NCBI RefSeq assembly: GCF_003987095.1
Contig: NZ_PIQA01000006.1
Location: 124,001 to 188,000 of the forward strand
Direction of reading: 5' to 3'
DNA: 64,000 nucleotides
DNA from: Idiomarina piscisalsi
GTDB taxonomy: Bacteria > Pseudomonadota > Gammaproteobacteria > Enterobacterales > Alteromonadaceae
The stretch's first letter is position 1. Each line of letters begins with the position of its first letter. Made by a program: the position numbers and the translations under genes. The notes under the pieces are model-generated. The model worked only from the letters and a program-made list of their open reading frames with translations. It did no database searches and was not told the DNA's origin. Of the stretch, positions 45,454-55,546 are shown piece after piece.

Positions 45454-46749
45454 ATGGACAGAGACTATTCAAACTGGCAGTCGCTGCGCAATTTGGCGCT
45501 TTTTCTGCTGCCATTTATTTTTGTCGGCTGGCTGTTCGATATTCTCTGGCCGCTGCTGACGTTTGCTCTGCTGGGCCTGGTGTGCTGGCATTATTTTTAT
45601 CAGCAAAAGCTCATTAAATGGTTATGGCAAAGTCGTACTTTAATGCCGCCGTCAGCGCCGGGTAGCTGGTCCTATATTTATGACGGCATTTATCGTTCGC
45701 AACGCCGCAGTCAAAAGCGCCGTAAATCGCTGGCACGCTTATTAAGACGCTTTCGCGAAGCGGCAGAAGCACTACCGGACGCAGCAATTGTGTTTCGTGC
45801 CGACGGTGCGCTGTTGTGGAGCAACAAACTCGCGCAGTTTTACTTCGGTCTGCGCTGGCCGGACGACGCCGGGCAACGCCTGTCTAACCTTATTCGTCAC
45901 CCGGAGTTTTCGGTGTATCTCAGCAAAGGTCAGTTTGACGATGCTCTCACTATTCCCTCTCCTGTGCGTGACAGCCTCGACATTGAAATTCGCATTATGC
46001 CGTACAGTGAAGACCAATTTTTGCTGGTCGCACGTGACGTCACCCAAGTTAAACGTCTGGACTCAATGCGTCGTGAATTCGTTGCGAACGTGTCGCACGA
46101 ATTAAAAACGCCGCTGACGGTGTTGCAGGGCTATCTGGAAATGCTGGAAGAGCCGGAACAAACGCCGCCGGCCATGATGAAAAAAGCGGTCGAGAATATG
46201 AATGCGCAAAGTGACCGCATGGCGAATTTGGTTGATCAGCTATTAGTCTTGTCGCGCATGGAAACTCCCAGTGACGATGTTTTTGACCACGAGGTGAATG
46301 TACCGGTCTTACTGGAGCAGCTACAAACGGAAGCGCATCGCCTTAACGAACAGAAACAACACAAGCTGCAGTTTAATATCGACCCCATTCATATTTACGG
46401 CAAAGAATCGTTACTACGCAGTGCCATGCAGAACCTGATTACTAACGCCATTCGTTACACGCCGGAAGGCGGCGAAATAGAGGTGTGCTGGAAAGAGACC
46501 TCGGGCGGCGTTGAATTCAGCGTGACCGATAATGGCAAAGGCATACCAGCGCAGCATTTACCGCGACTGACCGAGCGTTTTTATCGCATCGATGAAGACC
46601 GAAACAGCGCCAGTGGCGGAACCGGGCTGGGCTTATCTATAGTTAAGCAAGCTGTCGAGCACCATAATGCACAACTGGACATAAGCAGTACGCCGGGCAA
46701 AGGCAGTCGTTTTGCATTTCAACTGCCCCACGGACTAATTAAGTCATAA
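45454..46749 (+). CDS. phoR: Phosphate sensor histidine kinase PhoR
   Basis: A 431-residue inner-membrane kinase. Two hydrophobic helices near the N-terminus (about 10-45) are followed by a basic linker and a PAS domain (about 90-200). The HisKA motif FVANVSHELKTPLTVLQGYLE, ATPase N-box NLITNAIRYTPEGG, and GGTGLGLSIVKQAVEHH complete it. It lacks a large periplasmic sensor, as expected for PhoR, which reads phosphate through PstSCAB and PhoU. It starts 17 bp after phoB. Confidence 0.95.
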   Translation: MDRDYSNWQSLRNLALFLLPFIFVGWLFDILWPLLTFALLGLVCWHYFYQQKLIKWLWQSRTLMPPSAPGSWSYIYDGIYRSQRRSQKRRKSLARLLRRFREAAEALPDAAIVFRADGALLWSNKLAQFYFGLRWPDDAGQRLSNLIRHPEFSVYLSKGQFDDALTIPSPVRDSLDIEIRIMPYSEDQFLLVARDVTQVKRLDSMRREFVANVSHELKTPLTVLQGYLEMLEEPEQTPPAMMKKAVENMNAQSDRMANLVDQLLVLSRMETPSDDVFDHEVNVPVLLEQLQTEAHRLNEQKQHKLQFNIDPIHIYGKESLLRSAMQNLITNAIRYTPEGGEIEVCWKETSGGVEFSVTDNGKGIPAQHLPRLTERFYRIDEDRNSASGGTGLGLSIVKQAVEHHNAQLDISSTPGKGSRFAFQLPHGLIKS

Positions 46750-46759
46750 ATTTTTCACA

Positions 46760-46777
46760 TTGTCATAAAGCTGTCAC
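46760..46777 (+). promoter_or_regulatory. Pho-box upstream of pstS
   Basis: TTGTCATAAAGCTGTCAC matches the PhoB-box consensus at 16 of 18 positions, 73 bp before pstS and just after the phoR stop. Confidence 0.78.
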
Positions 46778-46850
46778 AAATCGTTCTTAAACTACGCATT
46801 ATCGAAGAATGACTTTCTGAAGTTAGACAAAACCCACAGAGGTGAAAAAC

Positions 46851-47831
46851 ATGTTCCAATCAACTTTGAACAAGACATTAACTGGTTTAGTAGCGGCGGG
46901 CACTTTAATGTTCAGCTCGCTGGCAGCAGCAACCGACGACTTACCAGAATATGAAAAAGTCAGCGGTTTATCAGGAAACTTATCATCGGTTGGCTCTGAC
47001 ACCCTGGCAAACATGATGACGTTTTGGGGCGAAGAGTTTAAGCGCATGTATCCAAGCGTTAACATTCAAATTCAGGCGGCGGGCTCTTCTACTGCGCCAC
47101 CAGCACTCACCGAAGGTACTTCAAGCTTTGGCCCTATGAGCCGCGCTATGAAGTCAAAAGAAATCGAAGCGTTTGAAAAGCGCCACGGTTACAAACCAAC
47201 ACCAGTACGTGTTGCTATCGACGCGTTAGCGGTATTCGTGCATAAAGATAACCCAATCGAAGGTTTATCGATTGCCGAAGTTGACGCTATTTTCTCGTCA
47301 ACCCGTAAATGCGGTGCTAACCAGCAAGTCAACCGCTGGGGACAACTGGACTTAGACGGCGACTGGACTAGCCGTGACTTACAGCTGTACGGCCGCAACT
47401 CGGTGTCAGGTACTTATGGTTACTTTAAAGAAGTGGGCCTTTGTGACGGTGACTTCCGCTCTAACGTCAACGAGCAGCCTGGCTCAGCGTCAGTTGTGCA
47501 GTCAGTTTCTACGTCACTGAACGCAATTGGTTACTCAGGTATTGGTTATGTCACTTCTGGTGTGAAAGCGGTACCTATTGCTAAAGGCGACGGCGACGAC
47601 TTTATTGAAGCGTCACGCGAAGAGGCGTTAGCGGGTAAATACCCACTGGCACGTTTCCTCTACGTATACGTGAACAAGCACCCGAACAAACCATTAGGTA
47701 AAGCAGAAGCTGAGTTCATGAAAATGATTTTGTCGAAACAAGGTCAGGACATAGTGAACAAAGATGGCTACATTGGTTTGCCGAAGCAGGTTGTTGACGC
47801 TGAGCTTAAAAAGCTAGGCCTTAGCCACTAA
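46851..47831 (+). CDS. pstS: Phosphate-binding periplasmic protein PstS
   Basis: A 326-residue periplasmic phosphate-binding protein of the PstS-like family. The signal peptide is followed by [18 protein letters not shown], then [24 protein letters not shown], which builds the phosphate pocket. I start at ATG 46851 because GAGGTG lies directly upstream; an in-frame GTG at 46842 falls inside that ribosome-binding site. It delivers phosphate to PstC/PstA. An intrinsic terminator follows, so pstS is transcribed separately from pstCAB-phoU. Confidence 0.93.
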   Translation: MFQSTLNKTLTGLVAAGTLMFSSLAAATDDLPEYEKVSGLSGNLSSVGSDTLANMMTFWGEEFKRMYPSVNIQIQAAGSSTAPPALTEGTSSFGPMSRAMKSKEIEAFEKRHGYKPTPVRVAIDALAVFVHKDNPIEGLSIAEVDAIFSSTRKCGANQQVNRWGQLDLDGDWTSRDLQLYGRNSVSGTYGYFKEVGLCDGDFRSNVNEQPGSASVVQSVSTSLNAIGYSGIGYVTSGVKAVPIAKGDGDDFIEASREEALAGKYPLARFLYVYVNKHPNKPLGKAEAEFMKMILSKQGQDIVNKDGYIGLPKQVVDAELKKLGLSH

Positions 47832-47847
47832 AAAATTACGTCATAAC

Positions 47848-47882
47848 AAAGCCGGTAGTTAATTGAAACTACCGGCTTTTTT
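47848..47882 (+). terminator. Intrinsic terminator after pstS
   Basis: AAAGCCGGTAGTT (47848-47860) pairs with AACTACCGGCTTT (47867-47879), giving a perfect 13-bp stem with a six-base loop followed by T residues. It lies 17 bp after the pstS stop and isolates it from pstC. Confidence 0.9.
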
Positions 47883-47918
47883 CTATTTTGACACTTTAGT
47901 GAAGAAAATATGACGGAA

Positions 47919-47947
47919 CTGTAACAGTACTGTCATAAAACTTTACT
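47919..47947 (+). promoter_or_regulatory. Pho-box array upstream of pstC
   Basis: CTGTAAC, CTGTCAT and CTTTACT occur at 11-bp intervals (47919, 47930 and 47941), the direct-repeat spacing used by PhoB. The central 18-mer CTGTCATAAAACTTTACT matches the consensus at 15 positions. It lies about 60 bp before pstC. Confidence 0.7.
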
Positions 47948-48007
47948 ACACTACTACCCAGTTAAGACGCAGTTAAACTTAAAGTCATTTTAGAGTCCGA
48001 GGTCACA

Positions 48008-50275
48008 ATGGCAACACAATCTGCCCAACAGCTGTCGGCCAATCGCATGCGATTGTTCAAAGACCGTTTTGCGCGATACGGCGTAACGGCTGGCGGCGTT
48101 ATGGTATTGGTCGCACTGCTTCTGATCTTCTTCTACCTGCTTTACGTGGTGCAGCCGATATTTGAGTCGGTCAGCCTGAAAAAAGTAAACAGTTTTAACC
48201 TGCCCGAGTCGGGACAAGTTGAAGCCGTTGGTATGGAAGAGCAGGCCGAAATTGGTTATCGCTTTTTAAGAAGTGGTGAGCTGCAATTTTTCTCCCTTAT
48301 CGACAAAAATGATCGTCGCTCAGGCGATATTTTACTCAGCGAAACTTTTGTTGAACCGGAAAATGTTAGCAGCTTTGCGAAAACCTTACCGGTAAACCAC
48401 CAGTACGCCTATGGGTTGGAGTCGGGTGAAGCTGTTGTGGTTGAACCTAAGTTTTCAGTGACTTTCCCGGAAACAGCCGCAACCGCTGCAACAGACAAAG
48501 TTGAACGTGTCATTACGCCTCGTTTTGAGGTGAAAAATGACGGGCAGCCGCTGGTTGTCGATGAAAACGGCCGCGCACTTGAAAAGCTGTCCTATGAAAC
48601 TGACGGCGACGGTATGCTGTTCGCTGCAGCTGTGGAAAACAGCACCTTGCTGATAACGCACTTTGTTGCAGAAGAGAACTTCATGACCGGCGCAGTTACA
48701 TTAACGCCGAACTACACTGAAATTCCGTTAAACACCGCTATTGATGACATTGTTGTCACGCCTGACTTACGACAAGTCATTGCGCGTCGTGGCAACCGCG
48801 TGCACGTATTTGATATTTCTATTAGTGGTAACGTAACTGAGCGTGAACTGCTGCCTATGCGCACGCGCGAGCTGGGTAATGCCACCGGCATGTACCTGCT
48901 GGCCGGGGCGTCTTCTGTGTTGTTAACCCATGACACAGGGAAAGTCTCACAGTGGTTTGAAGTACCGGGTGACGATGGCCGTCAGTATCAGTACATTCGC
49001 AGCTTCGACGCCGGCTCACCGATCACTGAAATTGAAGTAGAATATTATCGCCGTACGTTTTACACCTTGTCTGAAAACGGCGACATGAACATTTTTCATA
49101 CCACGGCAGAGGCAGATCTCTATCGAGGTAAGCCCGCCGAGGCTAAAGTTCAAGCAGTCATGGTTGACCCGCGCGCTAACTATCTGCTGATGAAAACAGC
49201 CGAAGGTTATGGCTTGTACGACGTCGACAATGAGCACCCGGAAGTCAGCTGGAGTGGTTTGTGGCAGGAGGTCTGGTACGAAGGCTATCCAGAGCCGGAT
49301 TACACCTGGCAATCAACCTCGGGCTCTGACGACTTTGAGTCCAAATTCAGCCTGGTGCCTATTTCTTTCGGTACTATAAAAGCAGCGGCTTACGCCATGT
49401 TATTCGCGGTGCCTATTGGTTTAGCGGCAGCGGTTTACACGGCTTACTTTATGTCACCGTCGGTGCGTAGATACGTCAAACCGACCGTCGAAATAATGGA
49501 AGCATTGCCCACGGTTATTCTTGGTTTCCTTGCCGGTCTTTGGTTAGCACCCTTGGTAGAGGCCTATTTGCCCGGATTTGTGGCAGTGCTCTTGCTGGTG
49601 CCCCTGGCTATTATTCTTATGGCAGCCCTGTGGAGCCAGTTACCGACCCAAATTAAGAGCAAAGTCAACGACGGCCGCGCCGCATTACTGTTAATTCCTG
49701 TTGTCCTGGCTGTGGGTTGGTTCTCGTTTGAAATCAGTCCGTGGGTTGAACAAGTGGTCTTTGACGGTGACGCACGTCGCTTCATTACTAACGAACTTGG
49801 CGTTACTTTCGACCAACGGAACTCGCTGGTGGTCGGTATTGCAATGGGCTTTGCGGTTATCCCAACCATATTCTCTATTGCTGAAGACGCGGTGTTTAGC
49901 GTGCCTAAGCACTTGTCGAACGGTTCACTGGCATTGGGCGCGACACCATGGCAAACCCTGACCAAAGTCGTGTTGCTGACAGCCAGCCCGGGTATTTTCT
50001 CGGCAGTGATGATGGGGCTGGGTCGTGCCGTTGGTGAAACCATGATAGTACTCATGGCGACCGGTAATACGCCAATTATGGACTGGAACATCTTTGAAGG
50101 TATGCGCACCCTGTCGGCGAACATTGCCGTCGAAATGCCGGAGTCAGAGGTAGGCAGCTCGCATTACCGCATTCTGTTCCTGGCAGCCTTTGTGTTGTTC
50201 ATATTCACCTTCTTCTTTAACACCATTGCTGAATTTGTGCGCCAACGCTTGCGCGACAAATACAGCTCAATGTAA
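48008..50275 (+). CDS. pstC: Phosphate ABC transporter permease PstC, long form
   Basis: A 755-residue permease, more than twice the E. coli length. A first membrane helix (about 32-55) is followed by about 390 residues of predicted periplasmic domain, then the ABC permease core with six helices (FGTIKAAAYAMLFAVPIGLAAAV, EALPTVILGFLAGLWLAP). The EAA loop reads NGSLALGATPWQTLTKVVL. The core is conserved, so transport function is expected. The added domain is common in marine gammaproteobacterial and pseudomonad PstC, but its role is unknown. First gene of pstC-pstA-pstB-phoU. Confidence 0.93.
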   Translation: MATQSAQQLSANRMRLFKDRFARYGVTAGGVMVLVALLLIFFYLLYVVQPIFESVSLKKVNSFNLPESGQVEAVGMEEQAEIGYRFLRSGELQFFSLIDKNDRRSGDILLSETFVEPENVSSFAKTLPVNHQYAYGLESGEAVVVEPKFSVTFPETAATAATDKVERVITPRFEVKNDGQPLVVDENGRALEKLSYETDGDGMLFAAAVENSTLLITHFVAEENFMTGAVTLTPNYTEIPLNTAIDDIVVTPDLRQVIARRGNRVHVFDISISGNVTERELLPMRTRELGNATGMYLLAGASSVLLTHDTGKVSQWFEVPGDDGRQYQYIRSFDAGSPITEIEVEYYRRTFYTLSENGDMNIFHTTAEADLYRGKPAEAKVQAVMVDPRANYLLMKTAEGYGLYDVDNEHPEVSWSGLWQEVWYEGYPEPDYTWQSTSGSDDFESKFSLVPISFGTIKAAAYAMLFAVPIGLAAAVYTAYFMSPSVRRYVKPTVEIMEALPTVILGFLAGLWLAPLVEAYLPGFVAVLLLVPLAIILMAALWSQLPTQIKSKVNDGRAALLLIPVVLAVGWFSFEISPWVEQVVFDGDARRFITNELGVTFDQRNSLVVGIAMGFAVIPTIFSIAEDAVFSVPKHLSNGSLALGATPWQTLTKVVLLTASPGIFSAVMMGLGRAVGETMIVLMATGNTPIMDWNIFEGMRTLSANIAVEMPESEVGSSHYRILFLAAFVLFIFTFFFNTIAEFVRQRLRDKYSSM

Positions 50276-50295
50276 TCCGGAATTGAGGTTTAACG

Positions 50296-51957
50296 ATGAA
50301 AAAGTGGTTTAGAACCGGAAAACCCTGGATTTGGCTAACCGCTGGCTCGGTCAGCATCAGCCTAATTGCGGTCATTGGGCTGGTTATCATGATTGGCTGG
50401 CGCGGACTGTCCTTCTTCTGGCCATCAGCCATCCATGAAATGGATATTAAGCAGGCTGACGGCAGCACCAAGCACATAATCGGTGAGGTGTACGACTCAG
50501 AAGTGGTGCCGACAACGCGTTTGCCACAGTCCATGGTCGACTTGGCCGACATAGAATCAGAAACCGTCACTCGTTACCTAATGAAAATTGGTAACCGTGA
50601 ATACGTGCCGCTGGACTTTACCTGGGTACTGGAGTCATTGGTCACCGAAGACACCACACCAAAAGACATGGCGGTTATTGAACGCAGCAAAGACGGCAAC
50701 TTCTACGGGCGCATTACGGCAGTCACCGAAAATGGCGAAGTTGTTGCCAAGCAAAGTGACGAAGACTTCCGAAAAGTCATGTTTGAACGGGTTGAACGTG
50801 CTGTCGAGCTGAACGAGCAAGCCATGGGCTTGCAGGAAGGCGAAATATCGTCAATTAACTACCAGCTGAATGAGCTGTCGCTTGAGCGCCGTCGTCTGGA
50901 GCTACAAGGTGAATTGACCGAACAGGCCATCGTCGACTTGCAGGCACAGCGTGAGCAGTTAAACGCCGACTATCAAGTCTACGAAAAAGAGCTGTTCGAC
51001 TTACGTGAGCAGGCACAGCGAGACGCGTTAATCGTGAAAGACTTCCGCGGAGAAGACGTAAAAGTGCCCATGTACCGGGTGTTGGATGTTAACTTCCCGA
51101 ATGACATGGGCTTTTTCGCCAAACTGGGTCATTTCTTCCAGCAAATTGGTAAGTTTGTCAGTGACGACCCGCGTGAGGCAAACACAGAAGGCGGCGTGTT
51201 CCCGGCCATTTTCGGTACCGTATTTATGGTACTGCTCATGTCCATTATTGTGACGCCCTTTGGTGTGGTTGCGGCGGTTTATCTGCACGAATACGCCGGT
51301 AAAAACCCGGTCACCAAGCTCATTCGTATTGCGGTGATTAACCTGGCCGGTGTACCGTCTATTGTTTACGGTGTGTTTGGTCTGGGCTTCTTCGTTTACA
51401 TGGTAGGTGGCAGCCTGGACCAAATTTTCTATCCAGAAGCTTTACCTAACCCAACCTTTGGTACGCCAGGCGTGCTCTGGTCTGCGGTAACTCTGGCTAT
51501 ATTGACACTGCCGGTGGTTATTGTCTCGACTGAAGAAGGCTTGTCACGCATTCCGCCATCGTTGCGCGAGGGCAGTTTGTCGCTGGGTGCAACCAAGTGG
51601 GAAACCATCTGGCGCATTATATTGCCAATGGCATCGCCGGCTATTATGACCGGGCTTATTTTGGCTGTCGCTCGTGCGGCTGGTGAGGTAGCACCGCTAA
51701 TGCTGGTGGGTGTGGTCAAGTCGGCACCTATGCTGCCGGTAGACGGGAACTTCCCGTACTTGCACTTAGACCGTAAGTTTATGCACTTAGGCTTTCATAT
51801 TTACGACGTTGGCTTTCAAAGCCCGAACGTTGAAGCGGCGCGACCGCTGGTGTACGCCACCTCGTTCTTACTAATTACCGTCATTGTCGGTCTTAACCTG
51901 ACGGCCATTGGTGTGCGTAACCATTTACGTGAAAAATACCGCTCACTTGAGCACTAA
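50296..51957 (+). CDS. pstA: Phosphate ABC transporter permease PstA, long form
   Basis: A 553-residue permease with an N-terminal helix (about 15-36), a periplasmic region of about 260 residues containing a coiled coil ([20 protein letters not shown] near residue 195), and a C-terminal permease core ([25 protein letters not shown] loop [19 protein letters not shown]). The matching extension in PstC suggests the two periplasmic parts may pair. It lies 20 bp after pstC and 61 bp before pstB. Confidence 0.92.
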   Translation: MKKWFRTGKPWIWLTAGSVSISLIAVIGLVIMIGWRGLSFFWPSAIHEMDIKQADGSTKHIIGEVYDSEVVPTTRLPQSMVDLADIESETVTRYLMKIGNREYVPLDFTWVLESLVTEDTTPKDMAVIERSKDGNFYGRITAVTENGEVVAKQSDEDFRKVMFERVERAVELNEQAMGLQEGEISSINYQLNELSLERRRLELQGELTEQAIVDLQAQREQLNADYQVYEKELFDLREQAQRDALIVKDFRGEDVKVPMYRVLDVNFPNDMGFFAKLGHFFQQIGKFVSDDPREANTEGGVFPAIFGTVFMVLLMSIIVTPFGVVAAVYLHEYAGKNPVTKLIRIAVINLAGVPSIVYGVFGLGFFVYMVGGSLDQIFYPEALPNPTFGTPGVLWSAVTLAILTLPVVIVSTEEGLSRIPPSLREGSLSLGATKWETIWRIILPMASPAIMTGLILAVARAAGEVAPLMLVGVVKSAPMLPVDGNFPYLHLDRKFMHLGFHIYDVGFQSPNVEAARPLVYATSFLLITVIVGLNLTAIGVRNHLREKYRSLEH

Positions 51958-52018
51958 AATTGAGCACGAAAGAATTTACAAAAAAGATTTTGATGAATTA
52001 GCGAAAGGGTCAGAATTT

Positions 52019-52837
52019 ATGATTTCGGTAAACCCGAGTACAAGCAACATGGAAAAGCTGGACTTACACAACTTGCCAGCTGAACAAACCGCGTTGGACA
52101 TTAAGAACCTGGACTTATACTACGGTGAAGATCAGGCGCTGCATGACATTTCCATGCGCATTCCGAAAAACCGCGTTACGGCGTTTATCGGCCCGTCAGG
52201 TTGTGGTAAATCAACCTTATTGCGTTGCATTAACCGCATGAACGACCTGGTGGAAATTTGCCGTATTGATGGCGAAATAGAGCTGCATGGCCAGAATATA
52301 TACGATAAAAACGTTGATGTTGCTGCGCTAAGACGCCGTGTTGGTATGGTGTTCCAGCGTCCTAACCCGTTTCCGAAATCGATTTACGAGAATGTGGTGT
52401 ACGGTCTGCGCCTGCAAGGCGTAAAAGACAAACGTGTACTGGATGAAGCGGTAGAAACCTCATTGCGCGGTGCGGCACTTTGGGACGAAGTGAAAGACCG
52501 TTTGAACGCCAGCGCGTTCAGCCTGTCGGGTGGTCAGCAGCAGCGTTTGGTTATCGCCCGCTCTATTGCCATTGAGCCGGAGATTTTGCTGCTGGACGAA
52601 CCAACGTCGGCGTTGGATCCTATCTCAACCTTAACCATTGAAGAGCTTATCACCGAGCTGAAAGAGAAGTTCACCGTGGTTATAGTTACCCACAACATGC
52701 AGCAGGCGGCGCGCGTGTCAGACCAAACGGCATTCCTGTACATGGGGAAAATGATAGAATACGCAGATACCGACACCTTATTTACGACGCCTTCGGAAAA
52801 ACAAACCGAAGACTATATTACCGGTCGTTACGGCTAA
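52019..52837 (+). CDS. pstB: Phosphate ABC transporter ATP-binding protein PstB
   Basis: A 272-residue ATPase. Walker [11 protein letters not shown]-loop [16 protein letters not shown], signature LSGGQQQRL, Walker [13 protein letters not shown] and the H-loop VTHNMQQA are all present. I start at ATG 52019, with AAAGGG upstream; longer in-frame starts back to 51908 would overlap pstA and add residues foreign to the family. It powers PstCA. Confidence 0.95.
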   Translation: MISVNPSTSNMEKLDLHNLPAEQTALDIKNLDLYYGEDQALHDISMRIPKNRVTAFIGPSGCGKSTLLRCINRMNDLVEICRIDGEIELHGQNIYDKNVDVAALRRRVGMVFQRPNPFPKSIYENVVYGLRLQGVKDKRVLDEAVETSLRGAALWDEVKDRLNASAFSLSGGQQQRLVIARSIAIEPEILLLDEPTSALDPISTLTIEELITELKEKFTVVIVTHNMQQAARVSDQTAFLYMGKMIEYADTDTLFTTPSEKQTEDYITGRYG

Positions 52838-52847
52838 GGAGAGTGTT

Positions 52848-53570
52848 ATGGATAAAATGAACATGAGTAAGCACATATCCGGTAAGTTCAATGAGGAACT
52901 TGAGGCTGTGCGGAACCGCGTACTGAGTATGGGCGGAATGGTTGAACAACAGATTAGTGATGCACTGGAAGCCATTCAAAAAGGCGACGTCAACCTCGCT
53001 GAAAAAGTGCTAAGTAGCGACCATAAAATTAACAAGCTGGAAGTGCAAATTGACGAAGAGTGTGTGCACATTATCGCTAAGCGTCAACCGGCTGCCAGTG
53101 ACCTGCGTTTGGTTATTGCTATTATCAAAACCATTGCTGACTTAGAGCGCATTGGTGACGAAGCAGAGCGCATTGCCAAAGTGGCGAAAGAAAGCTTCAA
53201 CAAAGACCAGCAGCAGCTGTTGGTCAGCCTGGAAAACTTAGGTCAGCACATTCTCAGCATGCTGCGTAAAGTGCTCGACGCCTTTGCCCGCATGGACTTA
53301 GAAGCAGCTTACGATGTGCATCAGCAGGACGAGCAAGCCGACCGTCAGTACGAAGCGCTGACGCGTCAGTTAATGACCTACATGATGGAAGACTCGCGCT
53401 CTATTCCGAAAATTATGGACGTACTGTGGTCTGCCCGCTCGCTGGAGCGCATGGGCGACCGTTGTCAGAACATTGCCGAGTACATTATCTTCTTCGTGAA
53501 AGGCAAAGACGTGCGCCATGTCTCACCAGAGAGCATGGAACGCACGGTAATGGGGAATAAACTCGACTAA
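52848..53570 (+). CDS. phoU: Phosphate signalling protein PhoU
   Basis: A 240-residue helical protein made of two PhoU repeats, with the metal-cluster motifs EAERIAKVA-like DEAERIAKVAKES and MGDRCQNIAEYI. It connects PstB and PhoR and represses the Pho response when phosphate is ample. Strong AAGGAG site; it begins 10 bp after pstB. Its stop overlaps the opposing serA stop by 4 bp. Confidence 0.95.
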   Translation: MDKMNMSKHISGKFNEELEAVRNRVLSMGGMVEQQISDALEAIQKGDVNLAEKVLSSDHKINKLEVQIDEECVHIIAKRQPAASDLRLVIAIIKTIADLERIGDEAERIAKVAKESFNKDQQQLLVSLENLGQHILSMLRKVLDAFARMDLEAAYDVHQQDEQADRQYEALTRQLMTYMMEDSRSIPKIMDVLWSARSLERMGDRCQNIAEYIIFFVKGKDVRHVSPESMERTVMGNKLD

Positions 53571-54793
53571 AACAGACGCCGGGCGCGAATGGTGCCCGGA
53601 ATGTCTTTCAGTTGTTGCAGGATATCGGCACCATTGTCGCTGTCGATATCCATAACAACATAACCGACGGTTTCATCGGTTTGTAAGTACTGACCCGCCA
53701 CGTTTATTTGGTTGTCACTAATAATACGGTTAATGGCATTCAGCATACCCGGCTGGTTTTTGTGAATATGCAGCAATCGCTGTGTGGTCGCATGCGTTGG
53801 CAAACTGACTTCCGGGAAGTTCACCGCTGATAGCGTTGAGCCATTGTCAGAATAACGCACCAGTTTCCCGGCCACTTCCACACCAATGTTTTCCTGAGCT
53901 TCCAGTGTTGAACCGCCAATGTGAGGCGTCAGCAAGCAGTTTTTTAAACCGCGCAGTGGCGACACAAACTCGTCATTATTGCCTTTAGGCTCAACCGGGA
54001 ACACATCAATAGCCGCACCACCCAAGTGACGAGACGACAGTCCTTCAGCCAAAGCCTCAATATCGACCACTGTGCCGCGTGACGCGTTAATCAGTAAACT
54101 GCCGGGCTTCATGCGCTCTATTTGGCGACGGCCAATCATCCACTGGGTTTGTTCAGTTTCCGGTACGTGCAAAGTGACAATGTCAGATTGAGCCAGTAAG
54201 TCGTCGAGGGTTGGCACCGACTGCGCATTGCCCATCGGCAGTTTGTCTTCAACATCGTAGTAGCGAATGTGCATGCCCAGCTGCTCGGCAAGTACGCTCA
54301 GCTGACTGCCAATGTGACCATAACCAATAATGCCCAGAATTTTACCGCGAGCCTCAAAAGACTGTTTCGCCGACTTTAACCAGCCGCCTTCATGAGCCAC
54401 CGCGTTTTTCTCAGGAATACCGCGCAGCAGCATAATAATTTCAGCCAGTACCAGCTCGGCCACACTGCGGGTATTAGAAAACGGCGCGTTAAATACAATA
54501 ACACCGTGCTTTTTCGCCGCCTCAAGGTCGACCTGGTTGGTACCAATGCAAAAGCAGCCGACCGCGATGAGTTTCTCTGCTGCCGCAAAGACCCGCTCAT
54601 TTAACTGACTGCGCGAGCGTATACCGACAATATGCGCGTCTTTAATTTTTTCACACAGTTCGTCTTCGTTAAGTGATGTCTGCAGAATCTCTAAATTGGA
54701 ATAACCGTGATGCCGAAACAGCTGTATGGCACTGTCGTGCACACCTTCTAACAATAAAACTTTTATCTTGTCTTTCGACAATGACTTTTGCAT
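53567..54793 (-). CDS. serA: D-3-phosphoglycerate dehydrogenase
   Basis: A 408-residue NAD-dependent enzyme for the first step of serine synthesis. Landmarks: GCFCIGTNQVDLEAAKKHGV, nucleotide-binding LGIIGYGHIGSQLSVLAEQLG (read as GIIGYGHIGSQ), the catalytic LINASRGTVVDIEAL and TPHIGGSTLEAQENIG, and a C-terminal ACT domain that usually binds serine (NQPGMLNAINRIISDNQINV). A hairpin CCGGGC/GCCCGG at 53599-53579, followed by TTTT on the minus strand, may serve as terminator. It starts at the base where rpiA ends. Confidence 0.96.
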   Translation of the reverse strand: MQKSLSKDKIKVLLLEGVHDSAIQLFRHHGYSNLEILQTSLNEDELCEKIKDAHIVGIRSRSQLNERVFAAAEKLIAVGCFCIGTNQVDLEAAKKHGVIVFNAPFSNTRSVAELVLAEIIMLLRGIPEKNAVAHEGGWLKSAKQSFEARGKILGIIGYGHIGSQLSVLAEQLGMHIRYYDVEDKLPMGNAQSVPTLDDLLAQSDIVTLHVPETEQTQWMIGRRQIERMKPGSLLINASRGTVVDIEALAEGLSSRHLGGAAIDVFPVEPKGNNDEFVSPLRGLKNCLLTPHIGGSTLEAQENIGVEVAGKLVRYSDNGSTLSAVNFPEVSLPTHATTQRLLHIHKNQPGMLNAINRIISDNQINVAGQYLQTDETVGYVVMDIDSDNGADILQQLKDIPGTIRARRLF

Positions 54794-55464
54794 TAGCCTG
54801 CTACCTTCAATGTTTCAACGCCGTCTTCGCGTGCAATAAGCGCCACGTCTGCGCCACGCTGGGCGAATAAGCCGTTAGTGACTACGCCGACAATATTGTT
54901 CAGGTCAGACTCAAGCTCCATGGGTTTCATAATGTCCAGGTTGTGCACATCCAGAATCCAGTTGCCGTTGTCAGTCGTGAAGCCCTGGCGCCACACCGGG
55001 TCACCGCCTAACTTCACAATTTCCCGCGCCACATAAGAGCGTGCCATAGGAATAACCTCAACGGGCAACGGGAAGCTGCCTAAACGACCCACACGTTTAC
55101 TGTCGTCGGCCACACAAACGAATTTGTCCGCCACCGCCGCAATAACTTTCTCGCGAGTCAGCGCGCCGCCACCGCCTTTTATCATCTGGCCGTGCTCGTT
55201 AATTTCGTCGGCACCGTCAATATAGACCGGAACATCCGCTACTGAGTTTAAGTCAAACACCTCAATGCCATGGGCTTTCAGGCGTTTGGTCGACTCCTCA
55301 GAGCTTGACACCGCACCTTCAATATCGTCTTTTCGTTTTGCCAGCTCATCGATAAAAAAGTTAACTGTCGAGCCGGTACCAACACCGACCACAGTGCCAT
55401 TTTCAATGTACTGCATGGCTGCTTCAGCAGCGGCTTTTTTAAGTGAATCTGTATTGCCTGACAT
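54793..55464 (-). CDS. rpiA: Ribose-5-phosphate isomerase A
   Basis: A 223-residue enzyme that interconverts ribose 5-phosphate and ribulose 5-phosphate. Motifs: [60 protein letters not shown] and the C-terminal [19 protein letters not shown]. The start is set at 55464 ([12 protein letters not shown]), 8 nt after AGGGG; a longer frame to 55638 would run into fau and is unlike the family. serA overlaps by one base. Confidence 0.95.
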   Translation of the reverse strand: MSGNTDSLKKAAAEAAMQYIENGTVVGVGTGSTVNFFIDELAKRKDDIEGAVSSSEESTKRLKAHGIEVFDLNSVADVPVYIDGADEINEHGQMIKGGGGALTREKVIAAVADKFVCVADDSKRVGRLGSFPLPVEVIPMARSYVAREIVKLGGDPVWRQGFTTDNGNWILDVHNLDIMKPMELESDLNNIVGVVTNGLFAQRGADVALIAREDGVETLKVAG

Positions 55465-55546
55465 CATTATTACCCCTGTGTTCATCGTTAGCGTCAGTAT
55501 AAGAGTTTTGTTGGTTTTTATCGAACGCTTTACCGCAAAAACCGTG

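Noticed and set aside
46842-46850. GTG start of PstS
   Set aside because: The GTG is part of the GAGGTG ribosome-binding site for the ATG at 46851.
51908-52018. N-terminal extension of PstB starting inside pstA
   Set aside because: The added 37 residues overlap the pstA 3' end and are unlike PstB; the ATG at 52019 has a suitable ribosome site.
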